A DNA stretch of 41,871 nucleotides, taken from NCBI RefSeq assembly GCF_009377235.1, contig NZ_VMNX01000064.1, forward strand, positions 1 through 41,871, read 5' to 3'. Each line of letters starts with the position of its first letter. The first letter of the stretch is position 1. This stretch comes from Streptomyces acidicola. Its GTDB lineage: Bacteria; Actinomycetota; Actinomycetes; Streptomycetales; Streptomycetaceae. The position numbers and the translations under genes were made by a program. This document shows, piece by piece, positions 23,893 to 31,524 of this stretch. The notes beneath the pieces are model-generated. The model made no database searches and was not told the origin of the DNA. It saw only the letters and a list, made by a program, of their open reading frames with translations.

Positions 23893-25323
23893 TCACACGC
23901 CCAGTTCCGCCGCGATCCGCCCGGCCCTGACCGCCGCCACCAACACGTCGTGGTCGGCTTCCGTCCGGTCCGCGTATGTGACCGCGAACGACGCGATGGC
24001 CTCGTCCAGCTCCTCGCTCTTGCCGCAGTAACCGGCGATGAGACGGGGGTCGGCGGTGTGGGTGTGGGCGCGGGCCAGGAGGGCGCCGGTCATGCGGGCG
24101 TAGTCGTCTATCTGGTCGACAGCGAGGGCCGCCGGGTCGACGCTGCCCTTGCGGTTGCGGAACTGCCGCACCTGGTAGGGGCGTCCGTCGACCGAGGTCC
24201 AGCCGAGCAGGATGTCGCTGACGACCTGCATGCGCTTCTGACCGAGGACCACCCGGCGGCCTTCGTGGGGCACGGCCGGGGCCTCGAAGCCGGCCGTCGC
24301 CAGATGCGGGAGCAGCACCGAGGGGCGGGCCTCCTTGACCTGGAGGACCAGCGGCTCGCCCCGGTGGTCCAGCAGAAGGACGACGTACGAACGGGTGCCC
24401 ACACTGCCGGTGCCGACCACGCGGAACGCGACGTCGTGCGCCGCGTACCGGGCCAGGAGCGGCAGACGGTCCTCGGACAGCGTCGTCAGGTACTCCTCCA
24501 GGGAGGTCACCACCGACGCGGCCTCCTCGTCCGGCACGCGGCGCAGCACCGGCGGGGCATCCACGAAGCGACGGCTGCCGTCCTGAAGCACCTCCGTGGA
24601 CTTCGCCGCGAACCGCCCGCTCGTGTTGGCCCGCGCCTTCTCCGAGACCCGCTCCAGCGTGCCGAGCAGGTCGTGGGCGTCGGTGTGGGAGACCAGTTCC
24701 TCGTCCGCGATGGCGTTCCACGCGTCCAGTACCGGCAGCTTGGCGAGCAGCCGCACCGTGCGGCGGTACACCCCGACCGTGTCGTATGCAGCCTTGCGGC
24801 AGCTGTCCTCGTCGGCGCCCGCCTCCCGGCCCGCGAGGACGAGCGAGGTGGCGAGCCGTTTGAGATCCCACTCCCAGGGGCCGTGCACGGTCTCGTCGAA
24901 GTCGTTCAGGTCGATGACCAGTCCGCCGCGCGCGTCCGCGTACAGGCCGAAGTTCGCCGCGTGCGCGTCACCGCAGATCTGGGCCCCCATGCCGGTGACG
25001 GGCGTGCGCGCGAGGTCGTACGCCATGAGGCCGGCCGAACCGCGCAGGAACGCGAAGGGCGTCGCGGCCATCCTGCCGACCCGTATCGGCGTGAGCTCGG
25101 GGAGCCGACCGCGGTTGGACTCCACGACCGCGGTCGCCGCGTCCGGCCGGCCGGCGTCGAGCGTCAGCTCCGCATGCGCACCGCGTCGTACCCGCGCGCG
25201 CAGCGCCTTCCCCTTCTCCTTGGGCGAGCTTCCCTCCACGGGCCACCGCGCGAAACCGCGCACCCAGGGCACCCGCACCCCGGCCGCCGCCTGTGCCTCC
25301 AGCACCGCACCGACCTCGGTCAT
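23893..25323 (-). CDS. DUF2252 family protein (kinase-like fold)
   Basis: This 476-residue protein has the DUF2252 signature 'QICGDAHAANFGLYADARGG' followed by 'VIDLNDFDETVHGPWEWDLK'. The order HAxNFG ... DxNDFD resembles the catalytic and metal-binding loops of aminoglycoside-kinase-like proteins, so phosphotransfer is plausible but unproven. Later motifs 'LQVKEARPSVL' and 'HTHTADPRLIAGYCGKS' are also typical. I chose the ATG at 25323 ('MTEVGAVLEAQ'); the frame is open 8 codons further. It is monocistronic, with repeats at its 3' end. Confidence 0.82.
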   Translation of the reverse strand: MTEVGAVLEAQAAAGVRVPWVRGFARWPVEGSSPKEKGKALRARVRRGAHAELTLDAGRPDAATAVVESNRGRLPELTPIRVGRMAATPFAFLRGSAGLMAYDLARTPVTGMGAQICGDAHAANFGLYADARGGLVIDLNDFDETVHGPWEWDLKRLATSLVLAGREAGADEDSCRKAAYDTVGVYRRTVRLLAKLPVLDAWNAIADEELVSHTDAHDLLGTLERVSEKARANTSGRFAAKSTEVLQDGSRRFVDAPPVLRRVPDEEAASVVTSLEEYLTTLSEDRLPLLARYAAHDVAFRVVGTGSVGTRSYVVLLLDHRGEPLVLQVKEARPSVLLPHLATAGFEAPAVPHEGRRVVLGQKRMQVVSDILLGWTSVDGRPYQVRQFRNRKGSVDPAALAVDQIDDYARMTGALLARAHTHTADPRLIAGYCGKSEELDEAIASFAVTYADRTEADHDVLVAAVRAGRIAAELGV

Positions 25324-25709
25324 GCCGACCACCTCCCCCGCCCGCACACGAACATCAACTCCGCGAAACCGTACAACCGCCGGCCGAAACGCGTCAGACC
25401 CTGTGGAAAACCTGGCGGCACGAAGCGGTCAGAAGGTCACGCTCGCAGGGCACGGCTGAGAGCCGCACGCCCTGACGCGCGAATGGTGATGTCGCTGCCC
25501 CCCGCCACCCTGCCCGCGAAACCCCGTTCAGCACCCCTGTCCAGTTCCCCTGTCCAGTTCCCCTGATCAGTCCAGCAAGCCCCGCTCCGCCGGAGTAGCC
25601 GGGCGAGCGCCCGACCCGTCCCGAGCTTAGAAAGGGAGCTGAGAGACAGAGCTCAGAGAGGGACAGGGAGCTACAGGGAGCTCAAAGCCCCCGGAGGGAG
25701 TGGCTCGGG
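25324..25709. other. 386-bp intergenic region before the P450 cassette
   Basis: No convincing gene was found. It holds a DnaA-box-like sequence at 25402-25410 (TTTTCCACA on the - strand), a short 13-bp tandem repeat at 25534-25571 and a purine-rich stretch with repeated GGGAGCT-like words before the ferredoxin ribosome site. A promoter for each of the divergent flanking genes must lie here but none is obvious. Confidence 0.6.
25534..25571. repeat. 13-bp tandem repeat upstream of the ferredoxin gene
   Basis: CCCCTGTCCAGTT occurs twice without change (25534-25546, 25547-25559) and a third diverged copy follows. Confidence 0.85.
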
Positions 25710-25919
25710 ATGCAGATCGTCGTGGACCTCACCCGCTGCCAGGCGTACGCGCAGTGCGTGTTCCTCGCGCCGCAGGTGTTCTCGCTGCCCGGTGAGGAGG
25801 CCCTGCTGTACCGCCCGGCCGTCCCCGACGATCAGCTGGAGCGCGTGCACCAGGCCGCGGCGGCGTGCCCGGTCCAGGCCATTCTCGTGGGGGAGGAGGT
25901 GAGCTCCGGTGCCCGGTGA
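25710..25919 (+). CDS. Small [3Fe-4S]-type ferredoxin
   Basis: The 69-residue protein has three cysteines in the spacing of P450-linked [3Fe-4S] ferredoxins: C10 and C16 in 'TRCQAYAQCVFLAP' and a third in 'AAACPVQAI'. The usual glycine between the first two is replaced. Such ferredoxins carry single electrons from a flavin reductase to a cytochrome P450. A GGAGGGAG ribosome site lies before the ATG. It overlaps the reductase gene by 11 bp and shares the operon with a P450, so the electron partner is clear from context. Confidence 0.87.
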   Translation: MQIVVDLTRCQAYAQCVFLAPQVFSLPGEEALLYRPAVPDDQLERVHQAAAACPVQAILVGEEVSSGAR

Positions 25920-27357
25920 CCTCCGGGACGGCCGGATCGTCATCGTCGGTGCGTCGCTGGCCGGGTTGCGGGCCGCCGAGACACTGCGCGAGAAGGGCTT
26001 CACCGGCTCACTGACCGTGGTGGGGGAGGAGCCCCACCCGCCCTACGACCGGCCGCCGCTGTCCAAACAGGTGCTGCTGGGCATGGCAGCGGCAGACACC
26101 ACCGGCCTGCCAATGCGCCCTGGCCCGCCGATGAGCCCGGACCTGCCGATGCGCCCCGGCCCGCCCATGCGCCCCGGCCTGCCGACGCGCCAACCCCTGG
26201 ACGCCGACTGGCGGCTCGGGGTGCGCGCCACCGGGCTCGACCTGGACGGCAAGCGGATCCTGCTGGCCGACGGCGATTCACTGCCCTACGACCGGCTACT
26301 GATCGCCACCGGAACGCGGGCCCGCCCCTGGCCCCGCCCGGAGCAGGCCGCCCTGGAGGGAGTGCTCACCCTGCGCACCCGCGACGACGCCGCGCGCCTG
26401 GCCGACCGGCTGGCCGCCGGGCCACGCCGTGTGCTGGTGATCGGTGCAGGCTTCACCGGATCCGAGATCGCCTCGGCCTGCCGGGAACGGGGCCTCCCCG
26501 TCACGGTCGCGGAACGCGGCACCGCACCACTGGTGGGCGCACTCGGCGGCACCCTGGCCAAACTCGCAACCGGCCTGCACCGGGCCCACGGCGTGGACCT
26601 GCGCTGCGGAGTGACCGTCACCGATCTGCGCGGCGACGACAGCGGCCGGTTCACCGGAGCGGACCTCTCCGACGGCGACCGCATCGACGCGGACCTGTGC
26701 GTCGTCGCCCTGGGTGCCGTCCGCAACGTCGAGTGGCTGGCGGATTCCGGGCTGGCGGCGGGCACTCACGGGGTCGCCTGCGACGCGGGCTGCCGCGCCT
26801 TCGACATGTACGGAATCGTCACCGACGACGTCTTCGTGGCCGGCGACGTCTCCCGCTTCCCGCACCCCCTCTTCGACTACCAGATGCTGTCCCTGGAGCA
26901 CTGGGGCAACGCGGTCGAGCAGGCCGAGGTGGCGGCCCACAACATGGTCACTCCGGAGCCGCGACGGCGCCCGCACCTCGCGGTCCCGGTGTTCTGGTCG
27001 AACCAGTTCGGCGTCAACATCAAGTCCGTGGGCGTGCCCACCTTCTCCGACCAGGTCGTCATCGCCCAGGGCTCGCTCCGCGACCGCCGTCTGGTGGCGG
27101 TCTACGGCTACCGGGGCCGCATCACCGCCGCGGTCACCGTCAACATGGCCAAGTGGCTGGAGCACTACCAGCGCCTGATCGAGACCGCCGCCCCGTTCCC
27201 GCCCGGGCCCGGCGCGGCCGACGGTCACCCCCTGGTGACCGAATTCCCGCTCCCTTCCGACGTACCGGACCCGAAGGGGCTGTCCCATGGCCCCACCGTC
27301 GCGCTCACCGGTCATCTGCCGGACCGCCGGCTCACCGTGGTGCGCCCCGCCGGCTGA
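25909..27357 (+). CDS. FAD-dependent ferredoxin reductase with a proline-rich repeat insertion
   Basis: This 482-residue pyridine-nucleotide disulfide oxidoreductase-like protein has an FAD-binding 'IVIVGASLAGLRAAETLRE', an 'LLIATGTRARPWPRPEQ' segment, an NAD-binding 'RVLVIGAGFTGSEIASACRE', and 'DDVFVAGDVSRFPHPLF' for the second FAD contact. It should transfer electrons from NAD(P)H to the small ferredoxin. Residues about 67-94 are an unusual run of Pro-Met-Arg-Pro-Gly hexapeptides inserted after the 'PPLSKQVLL' motif; relatives lack it. The GTG start at 25909 lies inside the ferredoxin gene, implying tight coupling. The protein is longer than the roughly 400-420 residues usual for this family, partly because of the insertion and a C-terminal tail. 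Confidence 0.85.
   Translation: MPGDLRDGRIVIVGASLAGLRAAETLREKGFTGSLTVVGEEPHPPYDRPPLSKQVLLGMAAADTTGLPMRPGPPMSPDLPMRPGPPMRPGLPTRQPLDADWRLGVRATGLDLDGKRILLADGDSLPYDRLLIATGTRARPWPRPEQAALEGVLTLRTRDDAARLADRLAAGPRRVLVIGAGFTGSEIASACRERGLPVTVAERGTAPLVGALGGTLAKLATGLHRAHGVDLRCGVTVTDLRGDDSGRFTGADLSDGDRIDADLCVVALGAVRNVEWLADSGLAAGTHGVACDAGCRAFDMYGIVTDDVFVAGDVSRFPHPLFDYQMLSLEHWGNAVEQAEVAAHNMVTPEPRRRPHLAVPVFWSNQFGVNIKSVGVPTFSDQVVIAQGSLRDRRLVAVYGYRGRITAAVTVNMAKWLEHYQRLIETAAPFPPGPGAADGHPLVTEFPLPSDVPDPKGLSHGPTVALTGHLPDRRLTVVRPAG
26107..26190. repeat. 36-bp tandem repeat inside the ferredoxin reductase gene
   Basis: Units at 26107-26142 and 26143-26178 are near-identical 36-bp copies, each made of two 18-bp halves. 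A third partial copy follows. They keep the reading frame and encode the Pro-Met-Arg-Pro-Gly repeats. Confidence 0.9.
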
Positions 27358-27373
27358 CCCCTGCGTCTGCACG

Positions 27374-27387
27374 GTTTCACGTGAAAC
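27374..27387. other. parS site 3 (ParB-binding palindrome)
   Basis: A third perfect GTTTCACGTGAAAC, in the 60-bp gap between the reductase stop and the P450 start. Confidence 0.9.
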
Positions 27388-27417
27388 ACCCCCCGCCCTG
27401 CCACGAGGAGCCCCCGC

Positions 27418-28626
27418 ATGGCTGTCGACACCCTGCTGGAGCGGATCACCGACCAGGCCAACCGCCCCGACCCCTACCCTCTGTACGCGGAACTCCGCGA
27501 GGCGGGCGTGGCGCGGCAGACGGACGGCAGCTACCTGGTCGGCACGTACTACGACATCGTCTCCCTGTTCCACGACCCGCGGCTCAGCTCGGACCGCCGC
27601 AACCGCGCCGCCCCCTACCGCGGCCTGGAAGCGGAAGAGCCGGAGCAGATGCTCCCCTTCATCCGCCTCGACGACCCCGAACACCACAGGCTGCGCAGCC
27701 TGGCCACACGGCCGTTCGGTCCCCCGCACAGCCCGGACCGGATCGACTCGATGCGCGGCGAGATCGCCGCGATCACCGAGGAACTGCTCGCGTCGTTCCA
27801 CGGCCGTACGCGCATCGACATCGTCGACGACTTCGCGTACCCGCTGCCCGTCACCGTCATCTGCCGACTGCTCGGGGTCCCGCGCGAGGACGAGCCGGTG
27901 TTCCGCGAGTGGTCCGGCGCGATCATCGACTCCGTCGACATCAGGCCCGGCGAGGACCCCACCGAGCGTCAACGGGCGGGCATCCAGGCCCGGGCGCAGA
28001 TGGGCCGCTATCTGGCGGACCTCGCCGACCAGCGCCGTGGCCGCCCGGGCGACGACATGCTGTCCGCCTTCGTCAACGACCCGGACCCGGCCGGAGCCCT
28101 CACCCACGAAGAACTCGCCGCCACCGCCGTACTGCTGCTCGTCGCCGGACACGAGACCACGGTCAACCTCATCACCAACGGGGTGCTCACCCTGCTGCGC
28201 CACCGCGACCAGCTGGACCGGTTGCGCCGTGAACCCGACCTGATGCCCGGCGCGGTGGAGGAACTGCTGCGCTACGAGCCCCCGGTCCACATGCTGCAAC
28301 GCACCCCCCTCGCCCATGTCGACGTCGCGGGCACCACCATCCCCAAGGGCGTGCCCGTGGTGCTGGTGCTGGCCTCGGGCAGCCGTGACCCCAAGCGGTT
28401 CCGCGACCCCGACCGGTTCGACCCCGCCCGCCAGGACAACCGGCACCTCGGCTTCGGCAGCGGCATCCACATCTGTTACGGCGCACCCCTGGCCCGGGTC
28501 GAAGCCCAGATCGCCCTGAGCGCGCTACTCCCCCACCTCAGCACCGCAACCCTGGCCGAAGACCCTCCCCCCTACCGTCACAGCGCCGTCCTGCGCGGCC
28601 CCCGGCACCTCCCCATCGAGTTGTGA
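27418..28626 (+). CDS. Cytochrome P450
   Basis: The 402-residue P450 has all key motifs: I-helix 'VAGHETTVNL' (A243-T248) for O2 activation, K-helix E-x2-R in 'EELLRYEPPVH', and the heme loop 'FGSGIHICYGAPLAR' with the axial cysteine at about C353. It is soluble, with no membrane anchor, as usual for bacterial P450s. Upstream genes supply a ferredoxin and its reductase, so this is a full class I electron chain in one operon. The substrate is not predictable from the sequence; the downstream ThDP decarboxylase and SDR suggest processing of a small aromatic or 2-oxo acid. A parS palindrome lies 31 bp before the start. Confidence 0.92.
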   Translation: MAVDTLLERITDQANRPDPYPLYAELREAGVARQTDGSYLVGTYYDIVSLFHDPRLSSDRRNRAAPYRGLEAEEPEQMLPFIRLDDPEHHRLRSLATRPFGPPHSPDRIDSMRGEIAAITEELLASFHGRTRIDIVDDFAYPLPVTVICRLLGVPREDEPVFREWSGAIIDSVDIRPGEDPTERQRAGIQARAQMGRYLADLADQRRGRPGDDMLSAFVNDPDPAGALTHEELAATAVLLLVAGHETTVNLITNGVLTLLRHRDQLDRLRREPDLMPGAVEELLRYEPPVHMLQRTPLAHVDVAGTTIPKGVPVVLVLASGSRDPKRFRDPDRFDPARQDNRHLGFGSGIHICYGAPLARVEAQIALSALLPHLSTATLAEDPPPYRHSAVLRGPRHLPIEL

Positions 28627-28632
28627 GAGTCG

Positions 28633-30306
28633 GTGGCAACAATGACCAACCAGCCCGACCAGCCCCATCAGCCCGAACTGACCAACCAGCCCGACCAGCC
28701 CGATCTGTCCACCGTCCGCAGCGTCACCTACGACCTGCTGCGGACCCTGAAACTCACCACGGTCTTCGGTAATCCCGGCTCCACCGAACAGCCCTTCCTT
28801 CAGGACTTCCCCAAGGACTTCACCTACGTCCTGGCGCTGCAGGAGGCCTCCGTCATCGCGATGGCCGACACCTTCGCCCAGGTGACCCGCCGCCCCGCAC
28901 TGATCAACGTGCACTCCTCGGCCGGGCTGGGAAACGCCCTGGGCAACCTGGTGGCGGCCTACCACGGAAACACGCCCCTGATCATCACCTCGGGACAGCA
29001 GCACCGGGAACTGGTGATCGGGGAGCCGTATCTCGGCAACCGTGAGGCCACCACACTGCCGAAGCCGTGGGTGAAATGGTCCTACGAGCCCGCCCGCGCC
29101 GAAGACGTCCCCGAGGCCTTCCTGCGGGCCTACGCGGAGGCCTTGCAGCCGCCGGCCGGACCGGTCCACCTGTCGATTCCCATGGACGACTGGAAACGGC
29201 CCCTGTCCGGCTTCGCCAGGGTGCGGACGGTGAGCGCCCGCGTCGCCCCCGACACGGAGCGGCTGCGCGACTTCGCCGACCGGATCTCCGCGAGCCGCCG
29301 CCCCGCCCTGGTCTTCGGACCGGAGGTCGACCGCGGCGGCGGCTGGGACGCGGCCGTCGCCCTCGCGGAGAAGCTGCGCGCCTCCGTCTACGGCGCCCCG
29401 CTGCTGGACCGTGCCTCCTTCCCCGAGGACCACGCCCTCTTCGGCGGCCCGCTCGGCATGTCGGTGAGGACCATCAGCGACCGGCTGGCGGGACACGACC
29501 TGGTGGTCGTGATCGGCGCGGAGGTGTTCCGGTACTACCCCTACGTACCCGGCGACTATCTTCCCGACGGCGTGGAGCTCCTGCAGATCACTGGCGATCC
29601 GGGGGTTGCCGCGGCGGCGCGGGTGGGCGACAGCCTCCTGGGCGATCCCACGACGGCGATCGAACTGCTCCTGGACCTGGTCGCCGAGGGATCGACACGG
29701 ACCTCCCCGGAGCCGATGGCGCGGCCCCGCGAGCTGCCGCAGGCGCCTGGCAGCCCGCTCACCCCACCCGAGGTGTACGCCGCCCTGAGCCGGGTCCGGC
29801 CGCCCGACGCGGTCATCGTCAACGAATCGACCTCCACGATGGCGCAGCAGATCGAGTGGCTACCCACCAACCGGTCCGGATCGTTCTTCGCCACGGCCAG
29901 CGGAGGGATCGGCTGGGGCACCCCGGCCGCCGTGGGCGTCGCGCTCGGCGACCGGGACAGAGGCGTCGAGCGGCCGGTGGTCGGCCTGATCGGCGACGGC
30001 TCCTTCCAGTACTCCGTGCAGGCCATCTGGACAGCGGCGCAGCACAACCTGCCGGTCGTCTACGTGGTCATGCGCAACCACGAGTACTCCATCCTCAAGT
30101 CGTTTGCGGTGCTGGAGGAGACTCCGGGCGTTCCCGGGCTCGATCTGCCCGGGATCGACATCGCCTCCGTGGCCCGCGGCTTCGGATGCCGCGCGGTCGA
30201 CGTGGAGACCGCTCAGGACCTGGAGCGCGAGTTCACTGCGGCCCTGAGCGCCGGCACCACCACGGTCATCGTGGTGCCCACGCAACCCCAGAAGGCGATG
30301 CTGTAG
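28633..30306 (+). CDS. Benzoylformate decarboxylase-like ThDP enzyme
   Basis: This 557-residue protein has the three-domain layout of ThDP decarboxylases. Near the N-terminus 'VFGNPGSTEQPF' and 'NVHSSAGLGNALGNL' match positions holding the active-site serine and histidine in benzoylformate decarboxylase. The C-terminal ThDP/Mg motif is 'GDGSFQYSVQAIWTAAQHN', with the asparagine end in 'MRNHEYS'. It would turn a 2-oxo acid such as phenylglyoxylate into an aldehyde and CO2; acetolactate synthase or oxalyl-CoA-type enzymes fit less well. The GTG at 28633 follows the P450 stop by 6 bp; an ATG at 28642 is an alternative. The N-terminus is a short Asn/Gln/Pro/Asp repeat. Confidence 0.8.
   Translation: MATMTNQPDQPHQPELTNQPDQPDLSTVRSVTYDLLRTLKLTTVFGNPGSTEQPFLQDFPKDFTYVLALQEASVIAMADTFAQVTRRPALINVHSSAGLGNALGNLVAAYHGNTPLIITSGQQHRELVIGEPYLGNREATTLPKPWVKWSYEPARAEDVPEAFLRAYAEALQPPAGPVHLSIPMDDWKRPLSGFARVRTVSARVAPDTERLRDFADRISASRRPALVFGPEVDRGGGWDAAVALAEKLRASVYGAPLLDRASFPEDHALFGGPLGMSVRTISDRLAGHDLVVVIGAEVFRYYPYVPGDYLPDGVELLQITGDPGVAAAARVGDSLLGDPTTAIELLLDLVAEGSTRTSPEPMARPRELPQAPGSPLTPPEVYAALSRVRPPDAVIVNESTSTMAQQIEWLPTNRSGSFFATASGGIGWGTPAAVGVALGDRDRGVERPVVGLIGDGSFQYSVQAIWTAAQHNLPVVYVVMRNHEYSILKSFAVLEETPGVPGLDLPGIDIASVARGFGCRAVDVETAQDLEREFTAALSAGTTTVIVVPTQPQKAML
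28645..28701. repeat. 21-bp direct repeat at the start of the decarboxylase gene
   Basis: ACCAACCAGCCCGACCAGCC begins two identical 21-bp copies at 28645-28665 and 28681-28701, 36 bp apart in the same frame. They encode T-N-Q-P-D-Q-P at the N-terminus. Confidence 0.9.
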
Positions 30307-30315
30307 GCGAAACGG

Positions 30316-30387
30316 CCCGCACGACGACCCTCACGACAGCCCGCACGACAGCCCGCACGCCAACCCCCACGCCAGCCCCCACGACCG
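30316..30387. repeat. Six 12-bp tandem repeats before the SDR gene
   Basis: Six diverged copies of a 12-bp unit like CCCGCACGACAG run without gaps from just after the decarboxylase stop to the SDR ribosome site (GGAGAGG). The array fills most of the 98-bp gap. Confidence 0.88.
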
Positions 30388-30404
30388 GAGAGGCGACAGC
30401 AGCC

Positions 30405-31166
30405 ATGGACCTCGGCCTGAGGAACCGGGTGTACATCGTCACCGGCGGCACCCGCGGTCTGGGGAGGGCCGCCGCAAGCTCACTGGTGGCGGACGGTGCG
30501 AGGGTGGTCGTCAGCGGACGCAGCGAGAAGTCGGTAACGGCCGCCTCGGAGGAACTCGGCGGCCCGGGGCAGGCAGTCGGTGTCGCAGCCGACAACGCCG
30601 ACACCGCGACTCCGGACCGGCTGATCGTCGCGGCCCGCGATGCCTTCCAGCGGCTGGACGGGGTACTCATCAGCGTCGGCGGCCCGCCGGCGGGCACGTC
30701 GGACCTCGTCGACGACGACCAGTGGCGCGCCGCCTTCGAGTCGGTCTTCCTCGGTGCGGTACGGCTGTCCCGCGCTGTCGCGGCGGAGCTGGGCGAGGGA
30801 GGTGTCATCGGCTTCGTCCTGTCCAGCTCCGTGTACGAGCCGGTTCCGGGCCTCGCGATCTCCAATGCCTTCCGGCCGGGCCTGGCCGGTTACGCGAAGA
30901 ACCTGTCGAACGAGCTGGGCCCGAGAGGCATCCGCGTCGTCGGCCTCGTGCCCGCCCATATCGAAACCGACCGGGTACGCGAACTCGATGCCCGCGGCGG
31001 CGACGCCGACGCCGCCCGCGCCACTGCGACCGCCGTCATCCCCCTGCGCCGCTACGGAACCCCTGACGAGTTCGGCCGGAGCGCCGCCTTCCTGCTGTCG
31101 CCCGCCGCGGCGTACCTGACAGGAGTGATGCTGTCGATCGACGGGGGCGTACGCAGAGGCTTCTAG
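30405..31166 (+). CDS. Short-chain dehydrogenase/reductase (SDR) with altered active site
   Basis: The protein of 253 residues has the classic SDR cofactor motif 'TGGTRGLGRAAASSL' and the C-terminal 'AAYLTGVMLSIDGGVRRGF'. Ser140-142 lie at the catalytic serine position. Where Y-x3-K is expected the sequence reads 'GLAISNAFRPGL', placing Ser153 and Arg157 in those positions. A subgroup of SDRs shares this S-N-x2-R pattern; its reaction is poorly known, so oxidoreductase activity is not certain. The ATG at 30405 has GGAGAGG upstream. It is the last gene of the cassette, followed by a strong hairpin at 31239. The frame is open into the upstream repeats but without a start codon there. Confidence 0.82.
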   Translation: MDLGLRNRVYIVTGGTRGLGRAAASSLVADGARVVVSGRSEKSVTAASEELGGPGQAVGVAADNADTATPDRLIVAARDAFQRLDGVLISVGGPPAGTSDLVDDDQWRAAFESVFLGAVRLSRAVAAELGEGGVIGFVLSSSVYEPVPGLAISNAFRPGLAGYAKNLSNELGPRGIRVVGLVPAHIETDRVRELDARGGDADAARATATAVIPLRRYGTPDEFGRSAAFLLSPAAAYLTGVMLSIDGGVRRGF

Positions 31167-31238
31167 CAGGGCCCTGCCGTGCGCGCTGCCGTGCGCCCTG
31201 CCGTTTCTGGGCCGACGCCGCACAATCAGGCCAGAAGC

Positions 31239-31276
31239 AGGGCCCTGACCGTGACCTTTGTCACGGACAGGGGCCT
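31239..31276 (+). terminator. Strong hairpin after the cassette
   Basis: Arms at 31239-31255 and 31260-31276 pair at 15 of 17 positions around a CTTT loop. It lies 73 bp after the SDR stop and could end transcription from either side. Confidence 0.65.
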
Positions 31277-31372
31277 GACGCACAGCCACCCCGGCCGTGT
31301 GATGCCTCACACCACGAACATCTCAGCCCACTCCCACAAGCCCACTCCCGCCTCCCGGCGGGCACAACGAGA

Positions 31373-31415
31373 AACGGGCCGCTGCCGTGACTTCCGTCAC
31401 CAGCAGCGACCCGTT
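31373..31415 (-). terminator. Terminator hairpin downstream of tRNA-Leu
   Basis: A stem of about 19 bp (31373-31391 with 31396-31415, one bulge and two mismatches) with a 4-nt loop lies 26 bp beyond the 3' end of the tRNA, in the right place to end its transcript. Confidence 0.7.
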
Positions 31416-31440
31416 CCATCGGTTCTTCGCTGTGCTGTTG

Positions 31441-31524
31441 TGCGCGAGGGGGGAGTTGAACCCCCACGCCCTTGCGGGCACTGGAACCTGAATCCAGCGC
31501 GTCTGCCTATTCCGCCACCCGCGC
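31441..31524 (-). tRNA. tRNA-Leu (anticodon CAG)
   Basis: The - strand folds as an 84-nt class II tRNA. The 7-bp acceptor stem is GCGCGGG/CTCGCGC with one G-T pair and discriminator A. The anticodon stem CTGGA/TCCAG encloses the loop TTCAGGT (anticodon CAG). The long variable arm contains CCCGCAAGGGCG, and the T arm is GGGGG-TTCAACT-CCCCC. The 3' CCA is not encoded. It reads CUG, the most used leucine codon in such GC-rich genomes. Its 3' end points towards the P450 cassette. Confidence 0.95.

Noticed and set aside
25324..25709. Attachment site copy of the tRNA-Leu 3' end
   Set aside because: I searched this gap for the T-arm and acceptor sequence of the tRNA and did not see it.
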